A stretch of 64,000 nucleotides of DNA from Caulobacter sp031457805 (GTDB lineage: Bacteria > Pseudomonadota > Alphaproteobacteria > Caulobacterales > Caulobacteraceae), in assembly GCF_031457805.1 (NCBI RefSeq), contig NZ_JAVDXI010000001.1, positions 558,001-622,000 of the forward strand, in the 5' to 3' direction. Made by a program: the position numbers and the translations under genes. The notes below the pieces were generated by a model that was not told where the DNA came from, made no database searches, and was given only the letters and a program-made list of their open reading frames with translations. This document shows, one piece after another, positions 18,564 to 27,119 of this stretch; within the stretch, counting starts at the first letter, position 1; each line of letters opens with the position of its first letter.

Positions 18564-19733
18564 ATGAAGCTGATCACCACCACCGCCGAGTTGGCGGCGT
18601 TCTGTAATGGCCTTGCGGGCGAGCCTTTCGTCGCCGTGGACACCGAGTTCATGCGCGAGACGACCTATTGGCCCAAGCTGTGCCTGATCCAGGTAGCGTC
18701 CCCCACCCAGGAAGCCGTCATCGACCCGCTGGCCGATGGTATCGATCTGGAGCCGCTGCTGGCCGTGATGCGTGACGAACGCATCCTCAAGGTGTTCCAC
18801 GCCGCCCGCCAGGACGTCGAAATCTTCAATAACCTGAAGGCGATGCCCAAGCCGCTGTTCGACACGCAAGTGGCCGGCATGGCGGCGGGCTTCGGCGAGC
18901 AGATCGCCTATGACGCCCTGGTTCGGCAGATGCTGCGGATCGAGATCGACAAGTCCAGTCGCTTCACCGACTGGGCCCGTCGTCCGCTGACCGAGGCCCA
19001 GCTTTCCTACGCCCTGGCCGATGTGACCCACCTGGCCAAGCTGTTCCCGATCCTGCGCGAGCGCCTGGAGACCTCGGGTCGTCTGGCCTGGGTCGAGGAA
19101 GAGATGACCGCCATCTCTGATCCGGCCGCCTATGACGTGGACCCGGAGAAGGCCTGGCGTCGCCTCCGCCCACGCAAGACTGCGGCGAAATACCTGGCGG
19201 TGTTCAAAGCGGTGGCCGCCTGGCGCGAGCGCACCGCCCAGAACCGGGACCAGCCGCGCGGCCGCATCCTCAAGGACGAGGCGATCGACGAACTGGCCAC
19301 CCAGACGCCCGGCAGCCTTGAAGCCCTCAACAACCTTCGTGGCGTGCCCAAGGGCTTCGGCGGCAGCAAGTTTGGTCCCGATCTCCTGGCCGCCATCAAG
19401 GACGCCCTGGCCGATCCCGAAGGCTACGCCCCCGTCGTCGACAAGCCGGGCCCGCCGCCGCCCCAGAACGCTGGCGCCGTGGTCGAGCTTCTGAAGGTCC
19501 TGCTCAAGGCCCGCGCCGAGGAAGCCGGCGTGGCGTCCAAGCTGATCGCCACGGTCTCGGATCTCGAAAAGATCGCCGCCGACGACAACGCCGCGACCCC
19601 GGCGCTGGCGGGCTGGCGCCGTGAGGCGTTTGGCTCCGACGCCCTGAAGATCAAGCGGGGCGAGCTGGCGCTGGTGCTGGACGGCGCCCGCGTGCGGGTG
19701 GTCGAGGTGCGTCGCGCGCCCAAAAGCGAGTAG
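18564..19733 (+). CDS. rnd: Ribonuclease D
   Basis: About 389 residues. A 3'-5' exoribonuclease for tRNA 3' trimming. The DEDD exonuclease acids are visible: VAVDTEFMRE (ExoI, about 25), HAARQDVEIFNN (ExoII, about 80) and SYALADVTHLAKL (ExoIII with Tyr, about 150). An HRDC domain follows at about 210-290 (LKDEAIDELATQTPGSLEALNNLRG). Length and layout match bacterial RNase D. A terminator-like hairpin follows at 19787-19832. Confidence 0.95.
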   Translation: MKLITTTAELAAFCNGLAGEPFVAVDTEFMRETTYWPKLCLIQVASPTQEAVIDPLADGIDLEPLLAVMRDERILKVFHAARQDVEIFNNLKAMPKPLFDTQVAGMAAGFGEQIAYDALVRQMLRIEIDKSSRFTDWARRPLTEAQLSYALADVTHLAKLFPILRERLETSGRLAWVEEEMTAISDPAAYDVDPEKAWRRLRPRKTAAKYLAVFKAVAAWRERTAQNRDQPRGRILKDEAIDELATQTPGSLEALNNLRGVPKGFGGSKFGPDLLAAIKDALADPEGYAPVVDKPGPPPPQNAGAVVELLKVLLKARAEEAGVASKLIATVSDLEKIAADDNAATPALAGWRREAFGSDALKIKRGELALVLDGARVRVVEVRRAPKSE

Positions 19734-19786
19734 TTCTCCCCAAGCCGTGACTGGCCCCCTGGTTGGGCCGAACAGCGAGTCTGCCT

Positions 19787-19832
19787 AGAAGGGACCGCAT
19801 CGGGCCTAGCGCCGCGATCCGGTCCCTTTCTG
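19787..19832 (+). terminator. Probable terminator after rnd
   Basis: Stem AAGGGACCG (19789-19797) pairs with CGGTCCCTT (19820-19828), followed by TCTGGTTT. The 22-nt loop has its own internal GC pairing. The T tract is weak. Its position also argues that the next gene does not begin at the in-frame ATG at 19763. Confidence 0.6.
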
Positions 19833-19849
19833 GTTTCAAGAGTAGACGC

Positions 19850-21145
19850 GTGTTGGACACTGGCGAACAGAGCGACTGGGAGCGGCGGCGGCGCCTGAAA
19901 TGGCTGGCCGCCGGCGTTGGGGGCCTGGTGCTTGCAGGTCTGATCGCTCTGCCTTTTCTCAAGCGCGCCGCGCCCGCCATCCTGCCGCCGCAGCTTTCCA
20001 GCGTCGTGGCGCCGATCCCGGAGGACCCTGCGGACTGGCGTGGTCGGATCGACTATCGCGCCGTTGACGCGCGCTTGAGAGCGATGATGACCGATCGCTC
20101 GATGCAGGGCTTGGCCGTGGCCATCGTCGAAGACGGCCGGTTGGCCTTCGTGCATGGCTATGGCTACACCGCCGCTGACAACGCCGAGCGCGTCAGCGCC
20201 AAGACAGTGTTTCGCTGGGCGTCGCTGTCCAAGACGGTCGCAGGAACCCTGACCGCACGACTGGCGGCTGACGGCGCGCTATCGCTGCAGGATCCGCTTT
20301 CCGTCTTCAACACCAGCCTGAAGCTGCCGGGCGACGCGCAGGTCGGCTTGACGCTGGAGCAACTGCTCGCCCAGCGCACCGGTCTTGGCCGCAACGCCTA
20401 TGATGGGAGGCTGGAGGACGGCGAGGATCCCACCGTCATTCGCGGCTCGTTCGCGAGCCTAAAGCCGGTCTGCCCGCCGGGGACCTGTCACACCTACCAG
20501 AACATCGCATACGACACGATCACCGAGGTCGTCCACGCCCGCACCGGTCTGGACTACGCCGAGGCGGTCAAGCGTCGCCTGTTCGAGCCGCTCGGGATGA
20601 AGAACGCAACGTTCGGGGAGGGCGGGCTGAAGTCTTCGGCCCATTGGGCCAAGCCGTCGCGGCACGGTCGCGCGCTGCCGTTCTCAGACGCCTATTATCA
20701 TGTCCCCGCCGCCGCCGGCGTGAACTCCACGATCGTGGATCTCGCCATCTGGATGCAGGCGCAGATGGGCTTGCGCCCTGACGTGCTCTCGACCGGCGTA
20801 TTGGGCGAGGTGCAGCGCTCTCGTGTGGGAACGGGGAGGCCCTATGGACGGCTCAACATCGCGCGCGAGCTGAAAGGGCCGGGCTACGGCCTGGGCATGC
20901 GCAGCTTCACCTATCGCGGCCACGACCTTGTGGGGCATAGCGGCGGCGTGGCGGGATATCGCTCGACGATGATGTTCGAACCGGCGACACGGACCGGGAT
21001 TGTCATGCTCTGGAACAGCGACGCCAACCTGCCGTTCCGCTATCAGGCCGAGTTCTTTGACCGCGTCTACGGGCTGCCCTTCACCGACTTTCTCGAGCTG
21101 GATCGGGGCGATCCCATCCCGAGCGGCTCGGAGCTGGCGGACTAG
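19850..21145 (+). CDS. Serine hydrolase, beta-lactamase/penicillin-binding protein fold
   Basis: About 431 residues from the GTG at 19850; a TTG follows immediately, and the ATG at 19763 sits upstream of the rnd terminator. An N-terminal anchor (LKWLAAGVGGLVLAGLIALPFL) places it in the periplasm. The class C-like beta-lactamase fold shows the nucleophile motif SLSK (FRWASLSKTVAGT, about residue 125) and YQN for the YxN motif (about 215). A GHSGG box (about 365) replaces the KTG motif, as in EstB/LACTB-like esterases and peptidases. True beta-lactamase activity is not implied. The substrate is unknown. Confidence 0.85.
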   Translation: MLDTGEQSDWERRRRLKWLAAGVGGLVLAGLIALPFLKRAAPAILPPQLSSVVAPIPEDPADWRGRIDYRAVDARLRAMMTDRSMQGLAVAIVEDGRLAFVHGYGYTAADNAERVSAKTVFRWASLSKTVAGTLTARLAADGALSLQDPLSVFNTSLKLPGDAQVGLTLEQLLAQRTGLGRNAYDGRLEDGEDPTVIRGSFASLKPVCPPGTCHTYQNIAYDTITEVVHARTGLDYAEAVKRRLFEPLGMKNATFGEGGLKSSAHWAKPSRHGRALPFSDAYYHVPAAAGVNSTIVDLAIWMQAQMGLRPDVLSTGVLGEVQRSRVGTGRPYGRLNIARELKGPGYGLGMRSFTYRGHDLVGHSGGVAGYRSTMMFEPATRTGIVMLWNSDANLPFRYQAEFFDRVYGLPFTDFLELDRGDPIPSGSELAD

Positions 21146-21177
21146 CCAAAGCAGACGCGGTCAGGAAACGCGGCGGA

Positions 21178-21444
21178 TCAATGGGCGAATTGCGCCAGAG
21201 CTCCGCCAGCGGCGAGGCCAAGAGCGCAGAAAACGCCGAGGTGGAAGACCACGCCAATCGCCACCGTGCGGCGGACCGACCATGTGCTTTCCTGGGCGAA
21301 GACGCGGCCCAGTTCAGATTGCAGGGTGCGCGCGGCGCTGGTCACGGGCGCGTCGTGGTCGTTGGCCACTCGGAGTTCGGGGCGCTTGCGAGCGGCCGGA
21401 GCCGGAGCGATCGCGTCGAGATAGTCGAACTTACGCTGCAACAT
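21178..21444 (-). CDS. Small single-span membrane protein, hypothetical
   Basis: About 88 residues. A hydrophilic N-terminal part (MLQRKFDYLDAIAPAPAARK...) is followed by one hydrophobic helix at about 60-83 (TVAIGVVFHLGVFCALGLAA). The ATG at 21444 has a strong GGAGG site 7 nt upstream; a longer frame to 21516 lacks one. It is convergent with the serine hydrolase (32 nt). I do not recognise the family. Confidence 0.65.
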   Translation of the reverse strand: MLQRKFDYLDAIAPAPAARKRPELRVANDHDAPVTSAARTLQSELGRVFAQESTWSVRRTVAIGVVFHLGVFCALGLAAGGALAQFAH

Positions 21445-21603
21445 CACTGACCTCCACATTTGTTGTTGGAGGAAGGTTGCGCGAGACAGGGCTAACAAAC
21501 TGTGCTCATCGCACACGTTTTCGCTGCGTCAACTTGTCATTTTCCCCGTATTGGGGAAGTTCAGATCGGATTAATCATGATCGGAACTGGCCAATACCTG
21601 GAT

Positions 21604-23103
21604 TTACGCCGTGATAATCTTCGGTTTCAGTCCAAGATGTTGGGCGGCCGTGCTGGCGCGCTTATGAGTTTGTTCACCAAGAAGAAGATTTGCAAAGCCC
21701 GGCTCGGCGGCCAGGATCAGGTTGTGCTTGTCCAGGCTGAGCCGAGAATGGGCCAGCAGGCTGGGGCTGCGGCCTGAGAGGTCGCAGGCCAGGCGGATCG
21801 TCGCCCCCAGGGCCCGCGCGCGCTTCAGTTGCACCGGGCTTAACAGCCGTTCCAACGTCTGAAGTTCAGGCGGATGGAAGTTGGTGGCGTGTCGGGCGTG
21901 GGCGGCGGCTGCGAGGAAGCAGCGCTCGGCGTGGCCCTGGCCGGCGATCGGGGCGCGCAGCACCTGCTCGAATACCAGATCGGCACGATGATCGGGGTGC
22001 AGGCGTACGCCCATATCGGCCAGGCGGCAGGCGGCCGAGATCAGCACGGCGTCGCGATCTTCGAACAAGGCGGGCAGTTGGCTGAAGGCCGGCGCGATCC
22101 AGGCGTCCAGAGCCTGGCCAAGGTCGTCGGCGACGCCCTGGCGATGGCCAAGCGCCCAGCAGCCTTCGATCAGCGGATCCAGTCCCCGCACGCGGGGCGG
22201 CATGGCTTCGAACAGCAAGCCCTCGCGCACGCCGTAGGCCGAGATCTCGATGCGCTTGAGATGGAGCTGCTCGATCAGCGCCTCCAGCACGATGGCGGCG
22301 TAGGGCAGGGTCTCCGAGCGCTTCTTGCTCATGCCCTCGATACGCTCCAGCGAGCTCTTGGACTGGTGGGCGACAAGTCGCGCGGCGTCCAGCGCTTCGC
22401 TTGCGCTGATCTTGTACTGATGGACGACGTGCAGCGGATAGCCCGACAGGCGCATGTGCAGCAGGGCCAGGTTCCGCCAGGCGCCGCCGACGGCATGGAA
22501 GGTGTCCGTGCGGAAGTCAGCGGCGACCGCCGCCAGCCGTTCGTGGACCAGTCGGCGGACGCGCTCGGCGTCAAAGCCGTTGGCGGTTCCCCCCGGGCCC
22601 GCCAGACTGAAGGGCCCGAGCGGCAGGGTGACGCCACGACCCGCGCCGGTCTCCGACAGGTGGACCAGTTCAAGGCTCGCGCCGCCGAGGTCGCCGACCA
22701 CGCCGGCGGCGTCGGGCGCGCCGGCCAGCACGCCAACGGCGGCGTAGTGCGCCTCCTCCTCACCGGACAGAACACGGACATTGAAACCGGTCTCTTCCCG
22801 CACACGGGTGATGAAGTCCGGGCCGTCCTCCGCCTCGCGCGCTGCGGCGGTGGCGACGACAAAGGTCTCGGCGGGATTCACCGCCTCCAGCACGGCGCGG
22901 AAGCGCTTCAAGGCCTGCAGGGTCTGGACGACGCCCTCGGGCGCCAGGCGGCCTGTCTTGGCGAGATCGCGGCCAAGGCCGGCCAGCACCTTCTCGTTGA
23001 ACACGGTCCAGATGGCGCGGCCCTCCAGCCGGTACACCACCAGGCGGACCGAGTTGGAGCCGATATCGATGACAGCCGCGTCGCGCGGGGCCTGGAAGGG
23101 CAT
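21604..23103 (-). CDS. ppx: Exopolyphosphatase, Ppx/GppA family
   Basis: About 499 residues. Hydrolyses terminal phosphates from polyphosphate or (p)ppGpp, depending on the subfamily. ASKHA-fold motifs are the opening AAVIDIGSNSVRLVVY phosphate-1 loop, VVATAAAREAEDGPDF and the GVVGDLGGASLELVHL loop (about 140). A C-terminal HD-like helical domain follows (about 320-490). Its nearness to ppk (1.5 kb upstream, same strand) supports a polyphosphate role. The two are separated by a divergent phosphotransferase gene, so they are not one operon. Confidence 0.9.
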   Translation of the reverse strand: MPFQAPRDAAVIDIGSNSVRLVVYRLEGRAIWTVFNEKVLAGLGRDLAKTGRLAPEGVVQTLQALKRFRAVLEAVNPAETFVVATAAAREAEDGPDFITRVREETGFNVRVLSGEEEAHYAAVGVLAGAPDAAGVVGDLGGASLELVHLSETGAGRGVTLPLGPFSLAGPGGTANGFDAERVRRLVHERLAAVAADFRTDTFHAVGGAWRNLALLHMRLSGYPLHVVHQYKISASEALDAARLVAHQSKSSLERIEGMSKKRSETLPYAAIVLEALIEQLHLKRIEISAYGVREGLLFEAMPPRVRGLDPLIEGCWALGHRQGVADDLGQALDAWIAPAFSQLPALFEDRDAVLISAACRLADMGVRLHPDHRADLVFEQVLRAPIAGQGHAERCFLAAAAHARHATNFHPPELQTLERLLSPVQLKRARALGATIRLACDLSGRSPSLLAHSRLSLDKHNLILAAEPGFANLLLGEQTHKRASTAAQHLGLKPKIITA

Positions 23104-23227
23104 GGGCGTCCTTTAGCCTATTCCCCGGCGGGGGAAAGCGGGACCGATCGTCTCGTGACGAATTTCCATGGGGATGAGCGCGCGCATGAGGCGCCGGAAC
23201 ACCCAGGGGCCGCATGGCCTCAAAATA

Positions 23228-23270
23228 TTACCCGGACAATATTGACTCATATTCTATCCGGGTAAATAAC
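23228..23270 (+). promoter_or_regulatory. Promoter with flanking inverted repeat upstream of the phosphotransferase
   Basis: An exact inverted repeat, TTACCCGGA (23228-23236) and TCCGGGTAA (23257-23265), is separated by 20 nt. Between and overlapping them is TTGACT (23242-23247), a 17-nt spacer and AATAAC (23265-23270) as a sigma-70-type promoter. Each half is itself centred on CCGG with AT-rich flanks, so it may be two binding sites for a dimeric repressor. AT-richness here contrasts with the GC-rich surroundings. Binding factor unknown. Confidence 0.55.
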
Positions 23271-23292
23271 GCGCCCCCAACGGAGACGCACG

Positions 23293-24264
23293 ATGACCCA
23301 GCGAACCAACGACCATCCCGCTGTACGAAGGGGCCTCGAAACGGCCTTCGGGACCGCGCGCCTCGACGCTTGCCGACCCCTGTCCGGCGGGCTTTCCGGG
23401 GCGCTGCTATTCAGGATCCGGGTGGGCGGGATCGACTACTTGCTGCGGATCGAGCCGGCGCGCGACGCGCTGCGCGACCCGCATCGCGGCTATCGGTGCC
23501 TGGCCCTGGCGTCGGAGGCCTGCCTGGCGCCGCGCGTCCGCTTCGCCGATCCTGAGGCGGGAGTGCTGATCACCGACTTCATCGAGACCGCAGACCTTCG
23601 GCTTGCGCAACGCGAGCCGCTGGCGGTCGAACTGGGCCAGGCGTTGCGGGCCCTGCATGCGATCCCGGACTTTCCGCTGCTGGTCGACTATCTGGACGCC
23701 CTGGCCGAACGGGTCGGGCGCGCCGCGCGCAGCGGCGTGCTGCCCAGAGGCGCGTTCGCCGCCTGGCCCGCGCTCTATGCGGCGTGCAGCAAGCTTCAGC
23801 CGCAACTGGTCGCCAGTCACAACGACCTCAATCCCGGCAATATTCTCGACGACGGCCGGCGTCTTTGGTTGATCGACTGGGAGGCGGCGTTCCGGGCCGA
23901 CCGCTATGTGGACCTGGCGGCCGCAGCCAATGTCTATGCAACGGAGGCGGAGGCCGAAGCGCGGTTGCTGGCGGCCTATTTCGGGCGACCGGCGGAACCT
24001 GGCGAGCGCGCGCGGCTGTATCTGTTCCGGCAGGTCAACCACATCTTCCACGCCGCGATCTTCGCCGCAGGGCTGGCCGGGCAGGCGCGGGCGGCGAGCC
24101 TGGACGGGCCGTCGCTCGACGCGATCCATCAGCGCGTAGCCGCCGGCGAGCCGGTGTTCGCCACGCCCCAGGGGCGGTTGGACTACGCCCTGGCGCGGTT
24201 GCGGACGGCGACGGCCAACATCGAGAGCGCCGCCTTCGCCAAGGCGGCCGCGGAGGCCGCCTAG
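23293..24264 (+). CDS. Phosphotransferase of the aminoglycoside/choline kinase fold
   Basis: About 323 residues, cytosolic. The kinase-like fold is shown by the nucleotide loop GGLSGALLFRIRVGG (about 30), the catalytic Brenner motif SHNDLNPGNILDD (about 175-187) and the metal-binding LIDWEAAF (about 193). The family phosphorylates choline, ethanolamine, sugars or antibiotics; the sequence does not decide which. It is expressed alone, from the operator-bearing promoter at 23228-23270. Its 3' end overlaps the convergent lipoprotein gene by 4 nt. Confidence 0.85.
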   Translation: MTQRTNDHPAVRRGLETAFGTARLDACRPLSGGLSGALLFRIRVGGIDYLLRIEPARDALRDPHRGYRCLALASEACLAPRVRFADPEAGVLITDFIETADLRLAQREPLAVELGQALRALHAIPDFPLLVDYLDALAERVGRAARSGVLPRGAFAAWPALYAACSKLQPQLVASHNDLNPGNILDDGRRLWLIDWEAAFRADRYVDLAAAANVYATEAEAEARLLAAYFGRPAEPGERARLYLFRQVNHIFHAAIFAAGLAGQARAASLDGPSLDAIHQRVAAGEPVFATPQGRLDYALARLRTATANIESAAFAKAAAEAA

Positions 24265-24656
24265 CGGTTGATCCGGCAGGCCACGGTGCGCCAGCCGTTG
24301 GCCTCGCGCCGGTGGTAGCAGGTGCCGTAGGCGAGCTGGTGGCCGTCGGCGCGCGGACCGCCCTTGGTCAGGGCCCAGGGAGCGGGGCCGAGCAGCAGCA
24401 TGTCGGTGCTCTTGGCGCTGGGACCGCAGGGGCCCCACCAGCGCACGCCGTAGCCGCCGGCGATCCCGGGGCCGTAGACCTCGGCCGTGGCCTGGGCGAG
24501 TTTCTCCAGGCCCGGCGGCGGGGCGCCGAACCGGTCGAAGCCGGGGCGAGCGGGCAGGGCCTGGATCGCGCAGATCGCCTCGCGCCGCTCGCCTTTCGGC
24601 GCGCAGCCGGCGAGGACGGGAACCAGCAGCAGGACGGCGAGGGCGGCGCGCCTCAC
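24261..24656 (-). CDS. Small lipoprotein coupled to ppk
   Basis: About 131 residues. The GTG at 24656 overlaps the ppk TGA (GTGA), and the product opens RRAALAVLLLVPVLAGC, a lipoprotein signal with LAGC lipobox. The mature part is Cys-rich and Gly/Pro-rich (EAICAIQALPARPGFDRFG, WWGPCGPS, GTCYHRREANGWRTVACRI). I do not recognise the family. Four mature cysteines suggest disulfides. Coupling to a cytosolic polyphosphate kinase is probably positional; a functional tie is not shown. Confidence 0.75.
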   Translation of the reverse strand: MRRAALAVLLLVPVLAGCAPKGERREAICAIQALPARPGFDRFGAPPPGLEKLAQATAEVYGPGIAGGYGVRWWGPCGPSAKSTDMLLLGPAPWALTKGGPRADGHQLAYGTCYHRREANGWRTVACRINR

Positions 24657-26863
24657 CGCTTGGGCTTGGGGCCCACGTGATCGAAGGCGCGCGGCAGATC
24701 GCGGGCCCCGTGACCGCGTCCCGACAGGCTGGGATTGGTCATGAAGTAGTCGTGCGCCGAGAACGCCCCCTTCGTCTTCCAGGCCGGATCGCGGGCGTAG
24801 TCGCCTTCGCTGTCCAGCTTCCAGCTCTGGGCCTCGTCGTTGAGGTTGGCGACCATGATCTGGTCCAGCACCTGCTGGTGGACGGTCGGGTTCTCGATCG
24901 GCACCAGGCTCTCGACCCGGCGGTCGAGATTGCGCGGCATCCAGTCGGCCGAGCTCATATAGAGCCGCGTCTGGGCGCTGGGCATCGGCGCGCCATTGGC
25001 GAAGGCCACGATGCGCGAGTGCTCCAGGAACCGGCCGACGATCGACTTGACCCGGATGTTCTCCGACAGGCCCTTGATGCCCGGCCGCAGGCAGCAGATG
25101 CCGCGCACCACCAGGTCGATCTGCACGCCCGCCTGGCTGGCCGCATAGAGGGCGTCGATGATCTGCGGATCCACGACCGCGTTCATCTTGGCCCAGATCC
25201 CGGCCGGACGGCCCGCGCGCGCCGCCTCGGCCTCCAGGGCGATCATCCGCAGGAGATCGGGCTTCAGCGTCTGGGGCGAAAACGACAGCTTCTCCAGCCG
25301 TCCGGGCTGGGCGTAGCCGGTGATGAAGTTGAACAGCTTGCCGCCGTCGCGCCCCAGGGCCGGGTCGCAGGTGAACAGCGAAAGGTCGGTGTAAACCCTG
25401 GCCGTCTGCGGGTGATAGTTGCCGGTGCCGAAGTGGCAGTAGGTGCGCAGGGCCTCGCCCTCGCGGCGCACCACCACCGACAGCTTGGCGTGGGTCTTCC
25501 AGTCGACGAAGCCGAACACCACGTGGACGCCCGCCCGCTCCAGGTCGCGCGCCCACTTGAGGTTATTCTCCTCGTCGAAGCGGGCCTTGATCTCGACCAG
25601 CGCCGTGACGTTCTTGCCGTTGTCGGCCGCCTCGATCAGGGCCGCCACGATCGGGCTGTCCTTGGAGGTGCGATACAGGGTCTGCTTGATCGCCAGCACG
25701 TTGGGATCGCGCGCGGCCTGACGCAGGAACTGCACCACCACGTCGAAGCTCTCGAACGGGTGGTGAACGAGAATGTCCTTCTCGCGGATCGCCGCGAAGC
25801 AGTCGCCGCCGTGGTCGCGGATGCGCTCGGGGAAGCGGGCGTTGAAGGGCGGGAACTTCAGGTCCGGACGGTCCGGCGGGATCAGCTCGGACATCTGGGC
25901 CAAACCCAGCTTGCCGTCGACCAGCACCACGTCCTCGGGCTCGGCGCGCAGGCCCTCGATGATGAACGCGCGCAGATCGGCCGGCATGGTGGTTTGGATC
26001 TTGACCCGCACCACCTGGCCCAGACGCCGCTTCTTCAGCCGCGCCTCGAACTCGCGCACCAGGTCTTCGGCCTCTTCCTCGATTTCGAGATCGCTGTCGC
26101 GGATCAGGCGGAACAGACCCCGGCCCTCGACCTCGTAGCCGGGGAACAGGTGGTCCAGGAACAGGATGATGAAGCTTTCCAGCGCCACGATCTTGCGCTG
26201 GCGCTTCTTGCCGCGCGAGACCACCGAGCTGAGCTCCCAGAACCGGCGCACCTGCGAGGGGATCGGGGCCAGGGCGTAGAGGTGCTTGTCGTCGGCGATG
26301 CGCCGCAGCTTCAGCGCCAGGCAGAAGCCCAGGTTCGGGATGAACGGGAACGGGTGGGCCGGATCGATCGCCAGCGGCGTCAGCACCGGGAAGATCTGAT
26401 TGCGGAAGATCTCCTCGGCGCGGACCTTGTCCTCGCCCTCGATGTCCTTGGCGTCGAGGAGCTTGAGCCCCTCGTCCCACAGCTCGGTGCGCACCTGGCG
26501 CCAGATCTTCTGCTGCTCGGCCATCAGCTCGAAGGCCGAGGCGTTGATGCGGGTCAGTTGCTCGCTGGGGATCAGGCCGTCCTGGCTGACCACCCGCACG
26601 CCTTCGCGCACCTGACCCTTCAGGCCGGCCACGCGCACCATGTAGAATTCGTCGAGGTTGTTGGCGCTGATCGACAGGAACCGCAGCCGCTCCAGCAGCG
26701 GGTGGCGCGGATTGCCGCTCTCCTCCAGCACCCGCTGGTTGAAGGCCAGCCACGACAGTTCGCGGTTGAAGAACCGCTCGGGCGAGGCCATCAGCTCGGC
26801 GTCGAGCGACAGGGCGTCAGCGGGGACTTCGGCGTTGGCGGCGATCGGCAGGGCTTCGGTCAT
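24653..26863 (-). CDS. ppk: Polyphosphate kinase 1
   Basis: About 736 residues, the usual PPK1 length. Reversibly polymerises the ATP gamma-phosphate into polyphosphate. The N-domain opens with FFNRELSWLAFNQRVLEE. The phosphorylated histidine lies in DWKTHAKLSVVV (about 455), and CHFGTGNYHPQTA (about 485) forms the active tunnel. The C-terminal region includes SSADWMPRNLDRRVE. The ATG at 26863 is only a few bases after a TATATA box (26870-26875), so its leader may be very short. Coupled to the lipoprotein downstream. Confidence 0.96.
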   Translation of the reverse strand: MTEALPIAANAEVPADALSLDAELMASPERFFNRELSWLAFNQRVLEESGNPRHPLLERLRFLSISANNLDEFYMVRVAGLKGQVREGVRVVSQDGLIPSEQLTRINASAFELMAEQQKIWRQVRTELWDEGLKLLDAKDIEGEDKVRAEEIFRNQIFPVLTPLAIDPAHPFPFIPNLGFCLALKLRRIADDKHLYALAPIPSQVRRFWELSSVVSRGKKRQRKIVALESFIILFLDHLFPGYEVEGRGLFRLIRDSDLEIEEEAEDLVREFEARLKKRRLGQVVRVKIQTTMPADLRAFIIEGLRAEPEDVVLVDGKLGLAQMSELIPPDRPDLKFPPFNARFPERIRDHGGDCFAAIREKDILVHHPFESFDVVVQFLRQAARDPNVLAIKQTLYRTSKDSPIVAALIEAADNGKNVTALVEIKARFDEENNLKWARDLERAGVHVVFGFVDWKTHAKLSVVVRREGEALRTYCHFGTGNYHPQTARVYTDLSLFTCDPALGRDGGKLFNFITGYAQPGRLEKLSFSPQTLKPDLLRMIALEAEAARAGRPAGIWAKMNAVVDPQIIDALYAASQAGVQIDLVVRGICCLRPGIKGLSENIRVKSIVGRFLEHSRIVAFANGAPMPSAQTRLYMSSADWMPRNLDRRVESLVPIENPTVHQQVLDQIMVANLNDEAQSWKLDSEGDYARDPAWKTKGAFSAHDYFMTNPSLSGRGHGARDLPRAFDHVGPKPKR

Positions 26864-26869
26864 GTCATC

Positions 26870-26904
26870 TATATAGGCGAACTTTGTTCGTTCATGGTGA
26901 ACGA
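26870..26904 (-). promoter_or_regulatory. Candidate ppk promoter and operator palindrome
   Basis: Read on the minus strand, TATATA at 26875-26870 is a plausible -10 box. Where a -35 is expected lies the palindrome TCGTTCA-TGG-TGAACGA (plus-strand 26888-26904) instead of a TTGACA-like hexamer. That suggests factor-dependent control. The implied transcript would start within a few bases of the ppk ATG. Confidence 0.4.
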
Positions 26905-26937
26905 GACAAGTGACGCGGTGACGACAGGAGAAAATGA

Positions 26938-27117
26938 ATCCCTCTCTCTTTGAGAGAGGGAGGGGCCCGCGCCACAGGCGCGGGAGGGTGAGTGGTTACA
27001 GCCCTTCAAGCCCTGGCGCTGATCGTCATTCGGCGGCGCGAACGCCCGAGACATTCTATCCTCTCACCCTCCCACCGCTGCGCGGCGGGCCCCTCCCTCT
27101 CTCGAAGAGAGAGGGAT
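26938..27117. repeat. Palindromic intergenic repeat, 'GAGAGAGGGAGGGGCCCGC' type
   Basis: Terminal arms of 33 nt at 26938-26970 and 27085-27117 match with one mismatch. Each arm contains its own CTCTCTC/GAGAGAG mini-hairpin. Together with the short unpaired centre this fills most of the 256-nt gap between ppk and hdaA. The same module recurs at 30411-30596. Confidence 0.85.
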
Positions 27118-27119
27118 TT

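Noticed and set aside
26888..26904. SOS (LexA) operator at ppk
   Set aside because: Alphaproteobacterial LexA sites are GTTC-N7-GTTC direct repeats; this is a TCGTTCA/TGAACGA palindrome with a 3-nt centre.
24677..26953. 758-codon plus-strand frame
   Set aside because: Antisense shadow of ppk. The translation is repetitive His/Leu/Asp with no domain; the minus strand carries every PPK1 motif.
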